The translations under genes were made by a program, and so were the position numbers. Below are positions 1-12,900 of a stretch of 64,000 nt of DNA, in pieces. Every line of letters begins with the position of its first letter. Within the stretch, counting starts at the first letter, position 1. The stretch spans positions 6,201,107 through 6,265,106 of the forward strand of contig NC_069084.1 of the NCBI RefSeq assembly GCF_947172395.1. Direction: 5' to 3'. The DNA comes from Bicyclus anynana. Lineage: Eukaryota > Arthropoda > Insecta > Lepidoptera > Nymphalidae. The notes beneath the pieces were generated by a model that made no database searches, was not told the DNA's origin, and saw nothing but the letters and a program-made list of their open reading frames with translations.

Positions 1-1726
1 CATTTATGATCAAATCTCGCAGAGATACTTCGAAATTCCTCAGGAAAATATTACCCCTAAAATAACAAGTTTTGTTTTTGATCTGCGTAAAGCCTTAAAG
101 TTAAGAATACTTACTTAACATATAAATACATACCACCAAAATACTTTTAAAACCTAAAAAGTCACTCTAAAACTTCAGCCTTTCTGACATTAAATTTATT
201 CGTATACGTAGTGATCGATTTTAAGATGGTGCCATGCTGCTACTTTATTCTAAGCCGTAGACCCTTAAAACGTGGCTAATCCATAAATATGCCACTTTTT
301 ACGAATGTATGGATACTAATTTTTCACACAAAAACTTCTAAACGGATTTTGCTAAAATTTCCAATAAAGATTTTTTTGACGTAAAATTTACGAATCTGTG
401 AAACAAACTTTCATTTACAAGTACTTTGTTGTAGTTACTACACACAATATACATTATTTACTTTGATAGACCATAAAAACATACTTTAAACCACAATAAT
501 GTATAATCAGTTGTGATATGCCATCATAGATTAGGACTCAATTAAACACAACCCCTGTAGCGTGACCAAAGCCGAGTACCGGAGATTTTATCGTTATCAG
601 GCGATATAAGCAATATTATCGTATCTCAGGAATCTTGATAGGATATTCTCTGTTAGATTTTGTAAGGAAACCTCGTGAAGGTCTACTAAGTGAAATTTCA
701 AACAACACACAATACTTCAAACATTTATTTTTATTTGACGTTCAATAAATAATTATCACGACAATAATATTAAGTAGGTGAATAAATAACAAAGTATCTA
801 ACTTTATGAAGTTACACGAAGATGTAGATGCAACTTTGTCAAAGGAGAAATTTTACCCATTGTAAACGGATTGCGAGAGAAATCTCGGTAAAATTAACAA
901 TGACAAAGTTCTACTAAAGTATAATACAACGAAGATTTGGCACAAAGACTTGGCATAAGTACGTCTTACTTCTATGAAGAGTTATCAGTCTTTCAATAAA
1001 GATAATATTCGACAGTAAATTGATACTCTAAAGTGGGTTGTTCGCCTTTCGTGAACAGATTTTTCGAATGTTTAAAGTAGGAATATTGTTTGTCAATATT
1101 TATAAGTATAGACCGAAAAATTCCATCACAAAAGACTTTCATGATAAATGACAATATTCCATTACTTATTTTTCTAAATTATTATTAACATAAGTTTCCT
1201 TATTGATATGGTTTTAACAGTAAGATTTAAAATTATATTTCTATGTTTTATTTTCATTCAAATTCTTTGTTGTTAATTTAACTTTTTTATTTTCATAAAT
1301 TCTAACGATTATTCTATTTACATTTTAATCTACAAAATGTAAACAAAATTAAAATTTGGAATTAAAAGTCAACAAGATTATCCAAAAAACCTTCAATTTG
1401 GAAGTTACGATATGTCAATCCTGCTTTTCCACGCAAAATACGTCTATTAAATAATAGTATTACAAATTTTATATTTTTAGAAAATCTTAACTTTTTGAGC
1501 TTGTGTAAACGCACATATTATAACAAAAGTTAAATAAACCTTATTATTGAAGAGGTCACTGCAATCTCATCACGTACCTACCGATAGCAAGATATTGAAC
1601 ACATGCCCACGTATTTAGTAAATCAAAATGGAGTATTACCAAATGGTAGAAACAAACAGCAGGGTTATTATGTATATCGGTGTACCATTCATAATGAGTC
1701 ACTACTACGTTTTTCATCATATTTTT
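1..1726. other. AT-rich non-coding stretch
   Basis: No coding exon, known repeat or convincing structure seen; many short poly-A/T runs. Presumably 3' intron or flank of Dscam. Confidence 0.6.
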
Positions 1727-2212
1727 AACCGACTTCAGAAAGGAGGAGGTTCTCAATTCGGTCGGTATTTTTTTTTTTTTTTATGTATGTACACCGATTA
1801 CTCAAAGACGCTTGGACCGATTTCATAAATTCTTTTTTTGTTTGAAACGGTATAGTCCCCATTTGGTCCCATTGCCATCATGACAAGATCTGATGATGGA
1901 ATCCTGGGGAAATTGAGGGGAACTTTCGAAAATTATATGGGTGTCTAATGTGTTCGTAAACTTTTCCATTTAGTACCTTTAAGAAATACAAAATTATGAA
2001 GGTTTAAAATCGATCTGATGATGGAGTCATAAAACAGACGAGGGAACTCCTTGGTGATTTACAGCAGTTACCTTGTGTTTGGGCTTGATTAATTTGTATT
2101 AATAAGAACCGGCTTAGCACCGCCTTCATACTGATCAGCAGGTAGAACATATTATGATGTTATTTTTCGCTTTTTAGTTTAGTGGGTACGTTTTTAGGTT
2201 TTGAAGTCGGTT
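1727..2212. mobile_element. MITE with accgacttc ends
   Basis: 486 bp flanked by aaccgacttcagaa and its near complement ttttgaagtcggtt. Internally contains two related halves with gatctgatgatgga words. Non-coding; a common lepidopteran repeat. A shorter relative starts near 31137. Confidence 0.75.
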
Positions 2213-3400
2213 GTATTTTTTTTATTAAAATTTTTATCGTTAATGCAATAATCTAACATCGTATTTTTAACGAAATGATATATCTTCATTTTACGTAATG
2301 TGGCAGTAATAAGTCGCAGTTTCAAGTAGTAAGATTATTTTAACGAATAATCGTTATTTACGTATTTTAGTTTAAATAATCATGTTATATGATTTATAAA
2401 CAAAAAAAAATAGTCATGATCATCTTATCGAAATAACTACCTATGTTAGATGATCACAATTACGAAAATACAATGAAAAATCATGTAGTGACTTATTATT
2501 TGAATGTTACACCGAGTTGCTGGAAGCAAAATAGCAAAAAGGATAGTGTACAATCGTTTTGGAAAAATACGCTGAAAAAGTATCATTCACGCATAGTTTA
2601 ACGCTCCGCTCCTGCTGACCGTTGGACGAAAGTTTCCACTCTTCCAGACGCCTCTTCAACAAGATAACTTGGCAGTGATTTATTAACGTTTGATCTTATC
2701 CCTCGCGAGTTTCAATAGTTGAGTTCAGAGTTCAGTTACGAGTACATAACACACGAAACATCAACATACCTTAAAACTAATGTTTTGTGCGACTTCAAAT
2801 ACTTCATCATCTTACAAAGGCAACTAATTGAGAAAAAATAGTTTTAATTAATTAAGATAATAATTAAATCTAAATCGAGATGATTCTCTCAATCCTATGA
2901 GTTCTTGAGTACATGATAGTGTAGATGATATATTGTACTGATTACTCGTATCATCCAGTTCAAAACAGCATGATTATTTTTTGGCACTGTATAGAAACTA
3001 AACAGAACCGTCACTCCATTACTAGTAACCATATCTGGTAATACGGAGAGTCGATATCCCTCGGAAACCGGCTAAATGGTTTTATTTTGCGTTTCAGTCA
3101 CGGCAAAGATCTGAAATATTCCATCCGTTGACCACCTCCTACAAAAGGTATTTCTAATTCAGCAAAGATCTAAAATATTCCTCCCGTAAACTCCTACAGT
3201 GAAGGTATCAAAGTCAAGAGAAATAAATATTCTCCTTGTAAGCTGTATACGTTAGCTCTTGACTGCGTTCATGCTTGATGAAGATAAATCATACGGTAGA
3301 ACGCACTAACCTAGAAGGTGTCAATTCACTCTTGTCTTGAAAATACCCACATACTAAAACTACAGCTGGAAAGCACGTATTTACAGTGCGAATTAAGAAC
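2213..3400. other. Non-coding stretch
   Basis: No exon recognised. Two imperfect direct repeats of agcaaagatct..aatattcc(t/a)ccgt lie around 3100-3190. Confidence 0.55.
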
Positions 3401-3416
3401 GAGGAAATAAAACTTT

Positions 3417-3752
3417 TTAGACGTCTCTAAGGGATATCGACTGCCTATCTAAGAGTAGATTACTTGCACCATTTATGCAATACTGATTCTTCTTTCCATC
3501 ATCGATTACTATCTGATGTGACAGCTCTTGGTACTTGTATACATTTTCCATAATACCAAATGTGATTTCCGCATAGATACCTATGTAAGATGATAAAAAG
3601 TCGCCGTGGATAAATACGATAAAACTCCCAAAACGTGTACCGGCTAATGGAAAAAAGTATCTAAAAAACCCCAGCAGCGCTGCAGCATTGAAATAAAATC
3701 CTGGCAGTTTTTTATCTGTGATGCGGAGTTCGGCAGTGGCCTGAAACAACAT
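3417..3752 (-). other. Open frame, 111 codons, unidentified
   Basis: Longest open frame in the left 9 kb. A possible acceptor (gttgtttcag at 3741) lies inside it; joined to the candidate exon at 4511 by phase, a different frame would be read to a stop near 3646. No recognised domain; low confidence that it is a gene. Confidence 0.2.
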
Positions 3753-4072
3753 TGTGATTTATTAACACTAGTTTCAGTTGTAAACAAGTTCCATTTCTAT
3801 TTTGTGAGTGCTTTTAGAGGAGCCACGGATGAAAAATGATACCGTCATCGTCTGCTGTGGCTTTTGGGGAACATTTTAAAATGAGAATGAATGATGTTAG
3901 CCATTTTTTTTCAGCTTTTTTGTTCCATATTATGCTGACCGTACCTACTTTGAGTAAAGTTGAAAGCCCATTTAAGTAACCAAAATATGTGGGACTTATA
4001 TCTAAGTTATCTTAAAAGTTATACAACGACTATCTACATATCGTACTTACTAAAAACGTTACTTAAATCAAT

Positions 4073-4250
4073 CTATACTAATATTATAAAGCTGAAGAGT
4101 TTGTTTGTTTGTTTGTTACTGGTCCGATTTGAAAAATTCTTTCTGTGTTAGATAGCCCATTTATCGAGGAAGGCTATAGGCTATATATTATCCCTGTATT
4201 TCTACGGGAGCGGGAACCACGCGGGTAATACCGCGCGGCATCAGGTAGTT
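4073..4250 (-). repeat. Interspersed repeat (ctagctgacgcc family), inverted
   Basis: Reverse complement of the 34384-34594 type: ctatactaatattataaagc, a gttt repeat, then accgcgcggcatcag. Confidence 0.8.
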
Positions 4251-4510
4251 GTAAATAAGTCATACTCGTTTATTATGGTGTTTTTTACTAAGTACGACTA
4301 ATTTTCTTATTACCTTCATAAAAATCGAACATAATTAGGTATAGTATGCGGCTTGTACGTTGAACTATGCCTAATATTTTCGGATGCTAGCAATATATTA
4401 CGGTAAGAGGCGCAATTCGTTCACGCCATTACAAATGCGTACGAAATTTTCAATTATTTGACATCTCTTTTGTAGTATGCATCGACAAATGTTATATTGG
4501 TTCAACTTAC

Positions 4511-4670
4511 TTGCCGGAGACTATATCTACAAATGTCCTTATGTGGATTACCAACATTCCTATCAAACCGAAACTCAGAGATAGTGCTTCATTGCAGAAT
4601 GGATCACGCATGGCGTTCTCGTCCGACCACAGTCTTAATTTACGCAATATAAGGTAACTTATTGTTTAAA
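4511..4670 (-). other. Candidate exon, unidentified
   Basis: The minus strand is open and reads LRLWSDENAMRDPFCNEALS, then LSFGLIGMLVIHIRTFVDIV, and ends at a strong donor (GGCAA then gtaagttg). Not recognised and not Dscam-like in this frame; the acceptor is unclear. The TA MITE starts 10 bp upstream. Could be chance. Confidence 0.3.
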
Positions 4671-4679
4671 CTTAAGCTA

Positions 4680-5132
4680 CTGTTACACATGCTCATTTCA
4701 AGCACGAAAGCATGCTACTATTAAGCAGTTGCTACTTATTAGCATGTGTATCGCAACGTTGCTAATAATGAGCATGCTTATTTCGAGCTTGCTCAAAAAT
4801 CAACAGTCATGCGATTTATAAGCATGCTACTTGCTGCGCGGGTGGTAGGGAGCGTGCTTTTAGCGCGTCTGAATTTGCTTAATGAGTAGAGTTAGTCGAT
4901 CAGAATTGCTATTCTGTATTCTCTTCACCTTCATCTCTCCCTGTCTAACACGATACCATAGACAGAGAGCGATAGATGTAATTGAAATGTTTTCTTTGAG
5001 CATGCTTATTCAAGAACATACTTAAAAATAGCATGCTTATTGCTAGCAAATGTAAACTGTTGATGAGCATGCTCGTATGGAGCATACTTAATAGCACGTT
5101 TTTAGTATGCTATTTTAGAGCATGTGTAACAG
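4680..5132. mobile_element. TA-flanked MITE packed with AGCATGC palindromes
   Basis: Perfect terminal inverted repeats ctgttacacatgctc / gagcatgtgtaacag, each flanked by TA (4678-4679 and 5133-5134), Tc1/mariner style. The interior has six exact gcatgc sites and many variants in both orientations. Confidence 0.8.
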
Positions 5133-5461
5133 TACCTTTATGTTGTATTTCATGACATTAGATACCTACCTATTTTACTCTTTAAACCATTATGCTACGA
5201 CAAGTATTACAGTAGAAATTACCTTCCATTATGCAAAGGCAAAGTTATACAATTTTACATATTTGGCGCAGAGCAAAATCTGCTATTGTATGTAATTAGT
5301 CTCCGTAACTTGACTTGGAATTTCTGCTTCAAGTCAGAACTACGTCAACAAAAAGTTTCCGCTGCGCAACTATTGCAATGGTAAGTCATTCATTCTTCAT
5401 ATAAGAACGAGATTATATTACGGGGAAAAGCGGTAGCGGAAGCGATTTTTAATTATGTCTC

Positions 5462-5673
5462 ATTGCTATGCTGTTTTAACATATTGTGTGTGTTTGGTGT
5501 GTTTTCAAAGTCATATAAGTACAGCTGTTGACGTAATTAGCTCGACCAGGCTATTGCTATGCTGTTTTAACATATTGTGTGTATTTGGTGTGTTTCCAAA
5601 ATCATATATGTACAGCTGTTGACGTAATTAGCTAGACCAGATAAGTACAGCTGTTGACGTAATTAGCTCGACC
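5462..5673. repeat. 91-bp tandem repeat, 2.4 copies
   Basis: Copies at 5462-5552 and 5553-5640 plus a 33-bp partial copy, each with gtacagctgttgacgtaatt and a gaccag end. Confidence 0.9.
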
Positions 5674-6066
5674 GGGGATGTACTACCATTATGCTTATTA
5701 TTGCCATGAACACATATACATACTTAATGTGTTATATCACAGTTATACCTATAAACTTTTAGAGGCTTTTTGCTACAGTTTCGTCTCATGTATGTTCTGG
5801 TCATAATGATACGTCAAACCTGTTTACGTATATTGAATTATGCTGGCAGAATCTATTGAAAAGAGACGCCAGAGTCTCTATAATCTATTCTTCATTTAAA
5901 ATATTATGATGTACTAGCGGACACCCGCAACTTCGTTAGCGTGAAATTCAATATTTCAGGGAATTATCTATCTTGTTTTAGATCTCAGTCATATCCATTC
6001 AGTAGTTGCGACATTAAAGAGTAACAAACAACTATACAAACTTTCGCGTTTATAATATTAGTAGGA

Positions 6067-7669
6067 TCTTGTGAAGATGAAAGCAGTCAGCCGATAGATG
6101 ACAAAATTACGAGAATAATTAAAGCATTGATAAAAAAAACTGAATTATTGACAATAAATAATTAATCATCATATTATGTAGGTATCACAGCTCGTGAAAG
6201 CCAATTACAACATTAATAAGAAAATGTTTTCGCTATCGCTTTTCGCAATGAGCACTTAGCCTTACTTTCGGTAGGACGGTCTCGTATAAATCAAGCTAAG
6301 TTCTCAGCATCCGCTACAGTTGAGATTTACGATACATTTGCCTTGAGAGAGCTTTTAATGGAGTAACAGAGATGTACAATGCTAATTGTACTGAAATGAA
6401 AAAAATACACGTTTTCATAATAACATTTTGTTAATTTACTTCTTCTTAATAATATCAGTAAATAGAATATTAGAGAAACGTCTTCGTTGCATAACACTAG
6501 AGCAACAAAACGAAGACGTCTTTTGTTGATAATTGTTGTATCTAAACCTCAGACAAAATATTGTATAGGACCTGCCTCGCTAGACGTTACTTTTCTGTCA
6601 AAGTATATGATCAACGATCTAATTCGATTATATAAACTGTCTCTATAGAATCTTTGTTAAATAGTTGTAATCGTGTTAAAGAGCTTCGTAAAAATACCTT
6701 TTTTGTGTAATTGATTGTTTAAAAAACGGGCAAAAACTTTTAGTTTAGTATAAGATATAGGTATACCAAATCTAAGCTCGTTTTCTTCAGAAAATGGCAG
6801 ACAATTTTGTTCGTGACTATGAGTGCGATACAGGTCCTTCTATAATTGGTCTGAGATCTAAACTAATATTTTAAAGAGGTAAAGTTTGGAGTGTTGTAGG
6901 GGATAATCTCTGGAACTACTGAACCGATTTTAAAAATCACTTTTACCACAAGTAAGCCACGTTATTTGAGAATATCATAGGCTATATCCCCGTATTCTCA
7001 CAGGAACAGGAACTACGCAAGTGAAACCGCGAGGCGTCGGCAAGGGTTGCCATGAAGCTAATTGCCTGGCAATTGAGGATATCCCACAATATGCAAGAAA
7101 TTTAAGAAAAAAACTTTTTAAGTAATTGAGGGACTATGTTTGATGGATGGTATATCCATTAAATCAATACATCTATTAAGCATGTCTTATATTTCCTTTA
7201 AAAGTCCTATTTTCTTAGAAAGATTCTTCATAGATGTATATCTCCTACATAGTATATCAATGGAACATCCTGAACGATAAACTAACTAAAAACCTATTAT
7301 CTGAATACGTTACATAACTCACCTGACTCGTTACTAAATAAGCTATACAAAATATAGAAGATTTATAGAGACACCTAATAAAAAAACTCGATTACGGCCT
7401 AACTGATGCCTACGTTTTACTGCAAGCATTATAAGCGGTTCGTCGAAGGTCTAGATAAAATTTATTTAATCCATTTGACCTCATTCTGTAACACATATTG
7501 GTGTTGGCGTACTGCCAGTAGGTAGTATCTGCACATGGTTGGATGGGCACCTCTGGCTTAATAATCTAATCTTTGATGTATGGTGAATACAAATGTTTAG
7601 GTTGTTCATTTTAATCATCATCATCAGTCCATCTTTAATAGCCCATTATATGGTATCTCGCTTGTTTCA
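6067..7669. other. Non-coding stretch with small repeats
   Basis: Holds an 11-bp-arm hairpin (acgtcttcgtt 6478-6488 / aacgaagacgt 6509-6519) and a repeat fragment at 6865-7050. A direct repeat links 7462-7560 with 8550-8650. 6041-6135 is the inverse of 8941-9045. Confidence 0.6.
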
Positions 7670-7980
7670 GAGGGTAATTTGGAGCATTTCTAAGCACGTT
7701 TCTAACACCGGTTCGTTGGTTTCGGATCGTGAGGTCCTGCGTTCGAATCCTGGGTCGGGCTGTATGAGACACTGACTTTTCTTTTCTCAGTTCAATTTTC
7801 AGACCGGATTTGGTTGTGTTACATCCCCGTGCCTCGAAGAGCACTTTAAGCTATCAGTTCCGGTCATTATCATTAACATCTGATCATTATCAATAATCAG
7901 TTACTGACTTAAACATTATCACCCGCCGACCCGCATTGGAGCAGCGTCGTGAGTTTAACGTCCATTAAAATAGTAAGGTC
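7670..7980 (+). mobile_element. S3 SINE (tRNA-derived)
   Basis: B box gcgttcgaatcctggg, then a body with ccggtcattatcattaacat and cgccgacccgcattggagca. Its gat-rich tail continues into the microsatellite at 7996-8120. Confidence 0.75.
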
Positions 7981-7995
7981 GTTAATATAGGCTTA

Positions 7996-8005
7996 TAATG
8001 ATGAC

Positions 8006-8096
<91 letters not shown>

Positions 8097-8120
8097 TTGA
8101 TGATGATGATGTTGATGATT
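7996..8120. repeat. (GAT)n microsatellite
   Basis: About 40 tandem gat units with two interruptions (gatgttgat), grown from the tail of the adjacent S3 SINE. Confidence 0.97.
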
Positions 8121-9004
8121 TTTATGACTACCTGCATATAATAATTTGTAACAAAATTAATTCGCTCCGCCAAAACTAGATGGCGTTAACGGTAGATTGA
8201 CCCACGCTATCGGTTGTCGTTCGGCGAAAGGGTATATGGCACTACACTACTAACTAGAGTCAATGATCAATTAAGATCATTAATCTTCCATCATCAAAAC
8301 TTATCCCATTAGAATGAGTAGTGTGGTAAGTAGTGCTTCCACCTTTGATGGGACACTATTGAAAGACCTCATTAAAATGTAAAAATATACAATCAATAAA
8401 TAAAATCCTTTACAAATTAATATTGAATCAACAAAATAAATCGTTAATTAAACGCGGCATATAAACACATTTCAGCATAGGTAATAATATCGTTAATTAA
8501 TCAAAATCAATCTAATTTAATTTGTTCAAATACTAAGTTACGTTGAGCCGAAGTTTATTTAATCGCTTTGACCTCATTCCCGGGACACATTCAGTTGGCA
8601 TATTGCCAGTAGGTAGCGTGTAGGTACAGAGAGACATGTCTAACTTAATGCTAATGGTTCGCGTGATGAGAATCTAAATACATTTGGCGACCCCAAAATG
8701 TCATTTTGGGGTCAGTAAAGTTTTCATAACAACAAAAAAAAAATCCCGACTGCCTAACCTGCTCGCACCTATAGTCTTCCGCCTCGCGTATTTTGCGATA
8801 TTAGCGATTATTAAATACTTAACGTTTTTTTATTTGTAGTTTTTTTTAATATGGCCATGATATACCATTTTGAAATCCGCTTGATGAGCCCTTGAATTTG
8901 ATACCCATATATGTGTATGGATGTTTGGATGTTTGCTTTTTTTGATCAATGCTTTAATCATTCTCGTAATGTCGTCATCTATCGGCTGACTGCTTTCATC
9001 TTCA

Positions 9005-9235
9005 CGAGATCCTACTAATATTATAAACGCGAAAGTTTGTATAGTTTGTTACTCTTTAACGCCGCAACTACCGAACCGATTTGGGTGAAATTTGGAATGG
9101 AAATAGATTTTACTCTGGATTAACACATAGGCTATATAATATAGATTAATTAATCCCGGAAAAATACATGGTTTTCGAGAGATTTGGGAAAAACTAAATT
9201 TCACGCAGATGAAGTCGCGAGAGTCCGCTAGTTTT
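9005..9235 (-). repeat. Interspersed repeat (ctagcggacg family), inverted
   Basis: Begins tcctactaatattataaacg and ends tcgcgagagtccgctag. Confidence 0.8.
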
Positions 9236-9399
9236 ATATAATTTCCTACATTCCAGCGATTTAACAGTTACATGCAAAATATGTCTTTTGTAAGCAATTT
9301 CATTCATATTAACTTAAAAATATAAATTACACGTTTTTTTCCAAAACTGCTAAATGAGAATACGTCCAGCCTGAAAAATATACATCAAAATAGGGAGGT

Positions 9400-9683
9400 A
9401 TTTGTACCTTTTGCCGTGGAGACCCTTGGGCCATGGAGTCGCAGTGCCAAAAAATTTTTCCGTACTATTTCACCGCGGCTTGTTGCCTCGACTGGTGACA
9501 GAAGGGCTGGCTCATTTTTTGCGCAAAGGATCAGCCTGGCTGTCCAGCGCGGAAATGCAGCCAGTATTCTTGCCACCATTCCACGTGGGCATGATTTGTA
9601 TAGTTATTAGGATATATAAGGTAATAATAATATAGGTTAGCTTAAGTTCCTTATTGTATTCTTTCTCAATAAAAAAAAAAAAA
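9400..9683 (+). mobile_element. LINE 3' end (reverse transcriptase C-terminus)
   Basis: Encodes AVETLGPWSRSAKKFF, then TGDRRAGSFFAQRISLAVQR and GNAASILATIP, the C-terminal block of a widespread insect LINE. A 3' UTR follows and ends in an A-rich tail at about 9668-9683. 5' truncated. Confidence 0.8.
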
Positions 9684-9826
9684 GGGAGGTTATATTAATT
9701 AAAACAATTTTCAAAATCAGTTTAGTAGATGCTGAGATTACCCCACCCCTACAATACTCGTACCACATACTTAACTTATAGTATTAGTAAAGATAATCTA
9801 AAAATGTTATTTCTAGTGTAACTTAC

Positions 9827-9904
9827 GTCTGGGCATCCCAGAGACTGTTGCTTTGGACGTACTGTCACTGTCATCTGACTCTGAACGTGTTTGGAAGCTG
9901 GTCT
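9827..9904 (-). CDS. Dscam: Dscam cytoplasmic exon (acidic serine stretch)
   Basis: 78 bp, phase 1 in and out, acceptor tttgttacag, donor gtaagt. Encodes TSFQTRSESDDSDSTSKA and ends in GMPR; it follows RFDT of the previous exon in frame. This composition matches Dscam cytoplasmic tails. The next exon was not found in the remaining 9.8 kb. Confidence 0.88.
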
Positions 9905-12900
9905 CTGTAACAAACATTTTATGTAAATACTACGACAAGACAAGAGAGCCTGCAATAGGTATAGTAGACATGCTTAATTTTAGTAAGGTTGAATATTCAT
10001 TACTAGTACTAGTTAGGTTAGCAGGTACTAGTTTAGTTAGGAGGTTACTAGTAAGTTAGCTGTGAGGATACAGTAGTCAATTAAGAAGTTTGACTCTTTT
10101 TTTTATTCTTTACAAGTTAGGTGAAGATGCAGTGAAAGATGGAAGCGGGCTAACTTGTTAGGAGGAGAATAAAAATCCACCTTTCGGTTTCTACCTCGGA
10201 CCGGATCCCTAAATCACTTATATCATCATTATCAACCCATATTCAACTCACTACTGAGCTTGAGTCTCCTCTCAGAATGAGAGGGGTTAGGCCAGTAGTC
10301 CATCACGCTGGCCCAATGCGGATTGGCAGACTTCACACACACAGAGAATTAAGAAAATTGAAAGAACACGATGTTTTCCTTCACCGTTAGAGACACGTGA
10401 TATTTAATTTCTTAAAAATCCAGCAAAAAAATATATATTTTTATACAAATAAGACTACAAAAAACACCAATCATTGCCCATAATAAAAAAACCACTACGA
10501 TGCTACCGAACCGTTTTCCGTAACAAAGTAATTCGAAACAATGATCAATCAGTTTTTTCACCCAAGGAAATACCCGGTACCCGGTTGGTGTACGAAAAGC
10601 CGAAGCTGAACTAAATAGAACAACGGAGTCATTAATTTTATTAAATTAGATCAAGATTGATGGGATACAGGACCGGCGGTGAAGCGTGGAGCCATGCGGT
10701 TAGCGAGATTGTCGACAAAGTTGCTAGTTTTCATTTTATTGATTACTCAGTCCCTGGTGGCTTACAAATTGGATTATAAAGGAAATGTAATTAAAACCTT
10801 TGTTATATAAGGATATACTAGGTAATTTACATATTACTATTTGATTATTATTTACTAGCGGACGCCCGCAAATCCATTTCTAATGACGTCTACTAACTAT
10901 GAAGTAACCTATGCACCTGCTTGACTTCATCTATCTACAAATGTATCAAACGATTTCCGAGAAATCTTAGTATGGCCTTGCGCTTTTATTTATGACCAAT
11001 TTTATGATCATTAAAACACTTTCTTAGAAAAAAAGCTCAGGTTTTGCGTGGTCCGTCAATTATTAGGTACAATAAATATATTGTATTTCAATATTACCTA
11101 AACTCAAAACAAAATTACTACTAAAACAAAATATTTCAAGATTTTTATAAAAACAGTTGGTAATGGAAATTTCTAAAGAAAACCTTAGCTGTGAGCTAAA
11201 GTACATTGCAGTCATTACACTAAGCGTGTTAGTAAATTGTACAACAAAGTCTTTATTAAATTGTATTAAGATTGATGGTGATACATTAGAGTGTAATAAG
11301 GAGCGAGAAGTTGGCTGATACTTAGCTGAAGCGAAGACATTTTCATGCAATTTCCTGTTGCTTATAAAGTTATTATGTTAGTACCCAAAAAACAATACGT
11401 TTGTACGAGTACTTAATGCATATTATCTGCCTCTTTACCGGATTCTTATATTAGAGGGGATATGGAGCTCATATGCTGTGACCGGTAGCAGCGACAGTGA
11501 TTGTACCATTATTTTGTGGTAGAGGAAACACCTCAAGCAGGTCCCAGGACTTGTGACCTTGGGAGTAGGTTTAAGGGATTCCTTTAGAATGCATTAACAC
11601 TGACTTTCCCTGCCTGACATGTTTTCCATACCCACTCTGAAGATTTTATGATCAATAATAATTACAACAAAACTCAATATCAAATCGAAATCAAAATTCA
11701 TTTATTTCAATTAGGTTTAGTTTACAAGCACTTTTGAAAGGTCAGGTATATGTCAAAATTTAATTTAATCTAATGGTGGTTATAATAGACGAAAACTTAA
11801 TATTAAAGTAACGAGGGTTCCAAACGCGCCTTGGTCCGAGAAGAGCCTACAACAAACTCAGCCAAGGTTTATTTTTTTTATTTACCACCATTTTACAAAC
11901 TTATTTAAAACTAAGCACACAGTCGTATACAGTTTAACACCAAGCTTTTTCATCATTAATATAATCATTAACACTATAATAAGACTTTACTAAAAGCTTG
12001 CGTTTAATAAACACTTTGCACCTTTTGAGAGACATTCCAGTGGCTTCATGTGGTAGTTTATTATATTATATTATCAATAATTACAACACAAAACGTTATT
12101 GCACAAAATCACTAACGCGGCTAGAAGCGTGAACGGGACCGACGGTTTGATGTGTTGTCCTAGACACGGGGGTGAAACCCTAAGTTCAACTCCGGACGGA
12201 TGATTTATATGAAAATTTAATATTAAACTGTTGAAAATGTTAAAAACAGTTCGCTACATTATCACCAAGCAACAAAGGCTATATTTTAAAAATACTAATG
12301 AAACCGCGTCCGCTACGCTAGTATTAAGTAGGTAATTTTCGATATTGATAAGCAAAGAATCATAAATGAACTTTTGTAAAAGAAAACGCTTATCTTGTGG
12401 CCAATCGATAGGATAAACGAAACTTTGGGATTGCTTTTGTTGACAGCTTTATAAAAGGCGGGGTACATAAAGATTTTATCAATAAATGAGAGCAGTTTAC
12501 GTAATCTTTATGGAAATGAACAGAGATAACCAGACGCTGTCGAAACAGTTAGGTATTATCGTTAAGAAATTTTTTTCTGCGATAAAAACCTTCGTTGATC
12601 TAAAACTATTGGTCTTAAACCACACGATTTTTATGATGAATTAGTACAGTACATAAATATTTTTATACATTTCACATGAGTAGTTCCTTTTTGTTGCATG
12701 AATATCAAAATTAAACTATGGAATTAATAAATGACTTGCAAATTCAATTATTGGAAGCAAAAGCATGAAATTTATTTTCAGGGGTGCAGTTAAAATGTGA
12801 ACTTTATGTATCAGTCCTTAAATACTATTTTGAATAAAGTGTACAAAATATCTAGGTATGTTGGTATTTAAATTCTCTTTGTTTTTATTATACTTTAATT

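Noticed and set aside
7982..8173. 63-residue isoleucine-rich frame on the minus strand
   Set aside because: It is simply the GAT microsatellite translated.
9402..9635. Independent small genes at 9.4-9.6 kb
   Set aside because: Overlapping frames of a 5'-truncated LINE C-terminus.
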